DNA of 64,000 nucleotides from Hevea brasiliensis (taxonomy: Eukaryota > Streptophyta > Magnoliopsida > Malpighiales > Euphorbiaceae): positions 81,198,330-81,262,329 of the forward strand of contig NC_079505.1 of NCBI RefSeq assembly GCF_030052815.1, read 5' to 3'. The notes under the pieces were generated by a model. That model was not told the DNA's origin. It did no database searches and was given only the letters and a program-made list of their open reading frames with translations. Both the position numbers and the translations under genes were made by a program. This document shows positions 58,548 through 64,000 of the stretch, piece after piece (within the stretch, counting starts at the first letter, position 1; every line of letters begins with the position of its first letter).

Positions 58548-60214
58548 CTGAAATAGAGAAAAAAAATGGTCTTTTTATTTTCAGAAAGTGTACACTTACT
58601 CCTAACTAAATAAATAAATTTGTTTACACTTATTGAGGATTTAATATTGAGGATTTGAAGTTTCTTAACTCACTTACACCCAACCAAACAAGTTCTGAAA
58701 TTGGTGAATTTAAGTGCTATGGAGACCCAAGAGGTGCAGGGATTGAAATACCAGAAGCAATAAAACTACTGTAGTTTTGCCCTAGAGAAATAATAATGAT
58801 ATTGGTCCCCTGCCAAAGGATTGCGAAATTCTACCATCAACATGAGAAGTCTATGCTTGCATCTGCAAAGCTACGTATAAAGATTGCCCTCAGTGCACAG
58901 GGCTCCCCACTTTGCGAGAGTTGAGAAAGTTTTGAAAAAAGAAAATGTAGCATTGAATCATTCATCCTGCTACTAGGCTTAAGCTAACGAGAAAAACAGT
59001 GTTATTGACCAGATTTTCTTTTGCGAGCCACTCAATTAAGAAGGCTAATGTGTTATGATCCTTGATTAATGCATAAATGAACTGAAACAATGTGCTCTCA
59101 GAGAACAGCAAAAATGAAAAAAAACAGAGGCAACCCTACATAAGCTCGACACTGTTGGGCTATCAAGATTCAAGGCCTCTTCTTTACCTCAACTTTTTAT
59201 TTAATAGCACAATGGCAAAATTTTAATTCTGTTCATGGAAGGAATCAATTGAAGGGTATAGGAATGTGCAAATTCAGTTAATGGTAATTTTTAAATTAAT
59301 TATATAATATTGAAAATATTGCAATTTTATAAATTGTGATTGAAATTGAAATATACAACTCAATAATATAAATTAAAATTGCAATCCTATGATAAATTCT
59401 ATTCTAAAAATAATTCTATCTGTATGAAAATATAAAAAATAAAATAATTCTATTCTAAAAATAATTCTATCTGTATGAAAACATAAAAAAAAAAATTCTA
59501 TTATAATTCTTAATTTAAAATTAAAATTTATTTTATTTCTATAAAAATTTTATCTTCCCTTAATTATTTTTATATAATTCAAATAAAATAATAACTTAAA
59601 CTCGTATAACATTTAAATTTTCTAGATATAAAGAGAACAAAAAAATTGTCATAAATTTTGCCATGCTCAATGTATTTAAATTTTTTACTTTATATATATA
59701 AAAAATAAATATAACTTAAATATGGGTGTTTTGTATATTTAATAGAAAATTTCATTAAATTAATTAAATTTGATGGATTTTATTAAAATAAAAGAAAAAG
59801 CCCATTATATTAGGCCCATCTAAGTAGAAGGCCCAAAATGGCCTCAAATCCTGCGTCCGTTATTGCAAAAGGAACAAAACTGACCCGGTAGCCAAACCCC
59901 TTAAGCCTTAAACCCATAGCCTGCCCACAAAAATTGCAGCTTCAGCTTCAACTCAACCTTGGCTTCTCTTCCCTCATCTCATTAGGCGCTGCTTTACAGT
60001 TCAGGTTTGCTTAAATATGTTGCTCTCGTTATTTAATTGATTTTTCAATCCAGCATTACCCTTTACCTTTTCGAAGTTCTCTGTTTTATCATCTTCTTGG
60101 GAAATCAATAAAAGATGAATCCAATTTTATCAATTTTATGATTTGTGTTGTTAAGTTATTTTGTTATTCGAACAACCCACTTACTTGGTTTGTGCATTGA
60201 TGATCTATACACAG

Positions 60215-61437
60215 ATTTACTTTGCACACTCTACAATTTGCCGTTTCTTTGCTTGAGGTGATCACAAATGCTTCTGTCAACTCTGAACAAGTTGAATCTC
60301 AGTCCGAATGCCCGATAATTTTAAACGCAGATGATATTTTTCTCAATTTGAAGCTACAGCTTGGATCTACCCATCCTGCATCGCTTGCTAATTCTGTTAT
60401 CGGGTGGCAACTCTCACAAACTGATGTTCATCTCATTGAATCAGGCAAGAAATTCTATACTAAGCTGAAAAGAAAGCTCAAGGACACTAATAATTTCAAT
60501 AAAGATGAATTTCTTGAAATTTTGAATATGTTTCTTGAGAAAATTGGGGAGAATTTTGGGATTTCAGTTGGGGTTGATTCATCAGATAATGGCTATACTC
60601 AGGTATTGATTGAAAAGATGGGCTTTTTGATGGGTCGAGAAGTGGCAGGTTTTGGTTTTGGAAGCATGTGTTAGGTTGGAGATTTGGTATTTGGTAGAGA
60701 CTTCGATTGTAAAAGGCATTGTTGATCATTCATGTTATTCAAATTTGATAACAAGTCTTGTGGTTAAAAAGAGGTCTGATTTGCTTGCTTTGAGTATTAA
60801 ACATGCTCCAGATCTTGGATTGACCGAGTTGCTTTGCATTTTGAAATATTTTCTGTGTCCATCAAAAGATGCCTATAGTAGTTTGGTGAATGTCAGGAAG
60901 GAATGGGAGAGCGAGGCATCATTAGGTATTGAGAAGGTGAAAGTCAAGAAACTCTCAGACGAGAAATCACGCATAGCCAAGGAGGCTTCAATTTTGCTTA
61001 TGCTTGCCCATGATGGTTTTTCAACATCTGAGCTTTGTTTGCATTATTTGCTGTCATCATCAAATGTTGATGAAGTTATATTATCATCTTCAATAGGTAG
61101 ATTGAATGGTAAAGAAATGATGAACTTAATTAGGTATCCGGGGAAATGGTTAAAGAAATATGAAATGTTTCCTCAGGCAGGTCCATGTCCTAAGGCTTCA
61201 TCTGCGCTGCGCTTGAAAGCTTGTAATTGGGTTCCTAAACTTGAAGATATTGTTAAATGTCTTGGGTTGGTGCTGGATGAAAACTTCTCTTCCCTAGTGT
61301 TGCATCCAGAATTTTATGAAGAGCTGAAATCAATAGAGCGTTTGGTTGGTTCTCTAGCTTCAGAAGGCAAACTTTGTTGCGCTGTGGCAAACGTAATCGA
61401 GAACTTGAAAACTGAAGCTGAAGGTGAACAGAGTTAG
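60215..61437 (+). CDS. Conserved plant protein of unknown function, one-base frameshift
   Basis: A likely coding exon begins after a CAG acceptor (60212-60214). An upstream untranslated or short exon probably ends at a TTCAG|GT donor (~60004). The frame reads FTLHTLQFAVSLLEVI... for ~145 codons, then a TTTT run (60651-60654) puts it one base out, ending at a TAG (60672-60674). Deleting one T lets it continue as VLEACVRLEIW... to TAG at 61435-61437, about 407 codons in all. The product is helical, Leu- and Lys-rich (LLALSIKHAPDLGLTELLCIL; KEASILLMLAHDGFS), and soluble in appearance. I do not recognise a named domain. No in-frame ATG is seen in this exon, so the start must lie in an unidentified exon. 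Confidence 0.6.
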
Positions 61438-62109
61438 GAGCAATCACTAATGGTTTCTCTGATCTATAATTTATGTTTCAATATTTGGCCCAGTCTATAA
61501 TCTTATTGTAATGCCACATTCTAATGTAATTTTTATTATTTGCATTCTAATTCAAAAGTCTCTACACTTGCACATTAAGATTTAGATATATCGGCTTCCA
61601 TACCCTGTGTTTGCCAATTCTGTGTATAAGAAATTCAGTATTAAAATACACTGATCTATGGTTTCTACCCAGTAGAATTAGTGAAAAAATAAGAAAAACA
61701 TGGATAAAATTAATAGAAATGTTCTTAATTACAAATAATTATTTATCAGAAAGTAAATTTATTTATAAGTTGTAATAAATAATAACATCCATTCATAATA
61801 AAATTTAAAGTGAAACAAATTAAAAGATAGGTTGATAAATTATATTGCACTAGACTGAGTAAATGTAATTTATTACGTCCCTTTCAGATAAATTATTTTT
61901 TTTTTATAAAAAAAAAATAGAAAGAACTACTTCCGAAAAGTTATACTTTTTTAATTTACTTACATCTAATCAAATTTTTTAATGTGTTTCTAAATTTTTT
62001 ATAAATACTTTTCCTTTCTAAGGGGCATAAAAATAAAGCAAAATTTTCAGGATTACCACACGTCACTGTCGTCTTTGTTTAATTTCTGTTAACCCACAAA
62101 AATGAGACT
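61438..62109. other. Intergenic gap
   Basis: 3' flank of the unknown gene and 5' flank of the MCTP pseudogene. AT-rich, no gene seen. Confidence 0.5.
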
Positions 62110-63789
62110 ATGACAACGCCGTCTCAACTCCCAGCACCCTTCGCAAGCCGCTCATCCAAGTATTCGATGCGCGTGATCTTCTTAAAAATGGTCAGGGAAG
62201 CTCCAGTCCTTTTGTCATCGCTGGTTTCGATGGACAGAGGAAGCGAACCTCCACCAAGTATCGGGACCTCAATCCAAAGTGTGGAACGAGACGCTTGAGT
62301 TTATTGTCTCTGACCCGGATAATATGGATTTCGATGAGCTCGAAATCGAGGTCTTTAATGATAAGAAGTATGGCCACGGCAGCGGCCTGAAAAACCACTT
62401 CTTGGGGAGGCTCAAGTTGTACGGTTCTCAATTTGCTAAGAGAGGAGAAGAGGGCTCGTTTATTTCCCTCTAGAGAAGAAGAGTGTGTTTAGCTGGATTA
62501 GAGGCGAGATTGGATTAAAATTTTGTTACTATGATGAGTTGCTAGTCGAGGATCAACAGTCTCTGCCTCCGTCAGATAAGGATGCACGGCTACCACAAGA
62601 ACAGCCCATGAAACATAACATAAACCGAGGAGGCAAGAGCTCCACTAATGCTTACTCTGTAGCTAAAAACGGCAAAAGGTGGGTCCGCACAAGAGCCATC
62701 ATGGACAGTTTTGATCCACGCTGGAATGATCAGTACGCGTGGCAGGTTTATGAACCTTGCACCGTTTTGACCATTGGTGAATTTGACAATAGTCGTATTT
62801 TTGCTGACCTGTCAGAACATAAGTTAGAAACCCGTATAGGTAAAGCCCGGATATGGGTGTCCACCCTGGAAAGCAACAAGATTTATACCAATTCCTATCC
62901 TCTGTTGGTTTTACAAAGAACCGGTTTGAAGAAAATGGGTGAGATAGAAATAGCGGTTCGGTTCGCCTGCCCGAGTTTATTATCAGATGCTTGCACCGTG
63001 TTCGTTCAGTCATTGCTTCCTAGGATGCACTATCTACGACCACTTGGAGTGGACCAGCAAGAGGAATTGCGTGGGGCTGCCACCAAATCGTTGCTTCGTG
63101 GCTTCGACGCTCTGAACCACCACTGGAGCCTGAGGTGGTCCATTACATGTTGGATGCGGATTCTCACACGTGGAGCATGAGAAAGAGTAAGGCAAATTGG
63201 TTTCGGATCGTAGCTGTTCTTGCGTGGGCAATCGGAATAATATCCGAAGATGGAAAAGCCCGGTTACAACAGTATTGGTTCATGTTTTGTAGTTGGTGCT
63301 CGTTGGTACTAGGATTTGATTGTTCCTACCGGGTTCTTGTACATGTTCTTAATTGGTGTGGTACTATAGGTTTAGGCCCAAGGTACCAGCGGGTATGGAT
63401 GTAAGATTATCTCAAGCGGAGACATTGGAATCGGATGAGCTGGATGAAGAATTTGATGCAATTCCAAGCTCAAAATCACCGGAACAAATCAGGGCCAGAT
63501 ATGATCGGTTACGTATTTTGGCTGCCCGCGTCCAAACAGTTTTGGGTGATTTCGCAACCCAAGGAGAGGGGATTCAAGCTTGGTGAGTTGGAGGGACCCA
63601 CGGCCCACAAATTTGTTCATAGCGGCGTGTTTGTCTATAACCATAATTCTTTCTGTAGTGCCACCAAAAATGGTTGCTGTGGCCTTAGGATTCTACTATT
63701 TGCGGCACCCAATGTTCCGGAACCCAATGCCACCGGCCAGCCTGAACTTCTTCCTGCGGCTTCCGAGCTTATTGGATAAGTTAATGTAG
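62110..63789 (+). pseudogene. MCTP / QUIRKY-type C2-domain membrane protein pseudogene
   Basis: Intronless, as plant MCTP genes usually are. ATG at 62110. The C2A domain is readable only across shifts: near 62145, at AAGTGTGG (62277-62283, two extra bases) and near 62450 (one base lost). KWNETLEFIVSD-like, FNDKKYG and FLGRLKLYG motifs are present. An open frame (62485-63180) goes from WIRGEIGLK straight into a last-C2 motif (NGKRWVRTRAIMDSFDPRWN...GEFDNSRIF). The C2B-C2C part is missing, a loss of several hundred codons. The phosphoribosyltransferase C-terminal (PRT_C) domain and two hydrophobic segments (RIVAVLAWAIG; FIAACLSITIILSVVPPKM) follow across further shifts at ~63130, ~63230-63370 and ~63580, ending at RLPSLLDKLM. 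Intact members tether ER to plasma membrane at plasmodesmata; this copy cannot. Confidence 0.88.
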
Positions 63790-64000
63790 ATTTGGATATA
63801 TGTTAATAGATAGTAGAAATTACTAAAATTTTTTGGGCACCAAATTGTGAAGCACTGGGGGCGGGGGAGAAGTTAAAAGCTGAAACAACAAAGGACTTAA
63901 AAGCTGAAACAACAAAAGACTGCTTTTGGTTGAAAAAGAAAGATTCCTAGAAAAAAAGTGGCAAGTTGGCATAATGTGTCTTTTTCCCCCCTAATTGAAT
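63790..64000. other. 3' flank of the MCTP pseudogene
   Basis: Contains a short direct repeat (TTAAAAGCTGAAACAACAAA, about 63873 and 63897). Nothing else seen. Confidence 0.5.

Larger units (their letters stand above)
56128..59929. other. AT-rich intergenic DNA
   Basis: No gene recognised. It contains a two-copy 34-bp repeat (57284-57317 and 57331-57364), a long (AT)n microsatellite (~57993-58060), a 14-bp-arm hairpin (58509-58547) and a two-copy repeat with TTCTATTCTAAAAATAATTC near 59396-59460. Confidence 0.5.

Noticed and set aside
58811..58830. TGCCAAAGGATTGCGAAATT, reminiscent of miR399
   Set aside because: Too many mismatches in the 3' half and no complementary arm nearby to form a precursor hairpin.
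60496..60729. Antisense frame across the frameshift of the unknown gene
   Set aside because: Sense frame shows the better protein-like composition and continuity; no motif on the antisense strand.

Overview
The window is plant nuclear DNA, almost certainly from a eudicot. It holds a six-exon WRKY gene with plant-type introns, a multiple-C2-domain (MCTP/QUIRKY-type) pseudogene, and several plant-specific LTR-retroelement lineages whose primer sites match plant initiator tRNA-Met. The style of the repeats and host proteins would fit a woody rosid such as a Euphorbiaceae species, but that is an impression and not a demonstration. Most of the first 52 kb is nested, dead mobile DNA. Single-copy host sequence is limited to the WRKY gene (41.5-45.0 kb), one unnamed conserved gene (60.2-61.4 kb) and the MCTP pseudogene (62.1-63.8 kb).

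Layout. 1-6540: rearranged copies of an element with a caulimovirid-like polymerase (endogenous pararetrovirus type). Two ~0.95-kb direct repeats (907-1885 and 5529-6466), each with a TATA box, bracket a defective protease-RT-RNase H region. 6545-6878: a small LTR-like element with an 80-bp direct repeat, a primer site and a purine tract. 7441-40685: a plus-strand Sirevirus (Ty1/copia), truncated at its 5' end and split by two later insertions. Its order is gag end and protease (7441-8012), integrase-RT-RNase H (19595-22520), envelope-like ORF (37069-38762), a cluster of polypurine tracts, and a 3' LTR. The first insertion is a minus-strand chromovirus (Ty3/gypsy, 8013-19594, target duplication AAGCC) with ~3.5-kb LTRs, which itself carries a 358-bp TRIM (15384-15741, duplication ATATC). 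The second is a minus-strand Ty1/copia element (22984-36897, duplication TTTAT) whose 3' LTR was hit by a ~4-kb element now reduced to a solo LTR (24600-28593, duplication AAAGC).

41479-45007: an intact group IIb WRKY gene on the minus strand, 627 residues after splicing, with W-boxes upstream. 46453-52390: a second small-LTR Ty1/copia element (minus strand, probable duplication AACGT). Its outer LTR end has been replaced by a second TRIM family, and its RNase H region is split by a 721-bp composite insertion (duplication GAAGG) containing a palindromic rearrangement of the first TRIM family. 52386-59930: AT-rich intergenic DNA with small hairpins, microsatellites and one likely LINE-mobilised retroposed segment (11-bp duplication plus a 24-A tail). 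60215-61437: a conserved plant gene of unknown function with a one-base frameshift. 62110-63789: an MCTP pseudogene with frameshifts and a missing middle.

The reading frames of the interrupted elements rejoin at the target duplications, so the insertion order can be read directly: Sirevirus first, then the chromovirus and Copia elements, then the TRIM and the element that became a solo LTR. No retroelement polyprotein here is intact. The strongest leads are the repeat-flanked pararetrovirus-like block with its large uncharacterised C-terminal region, the palindromic TRIM insertion and the retroposed segment. I found no evidence for a complete undescribed functional system.
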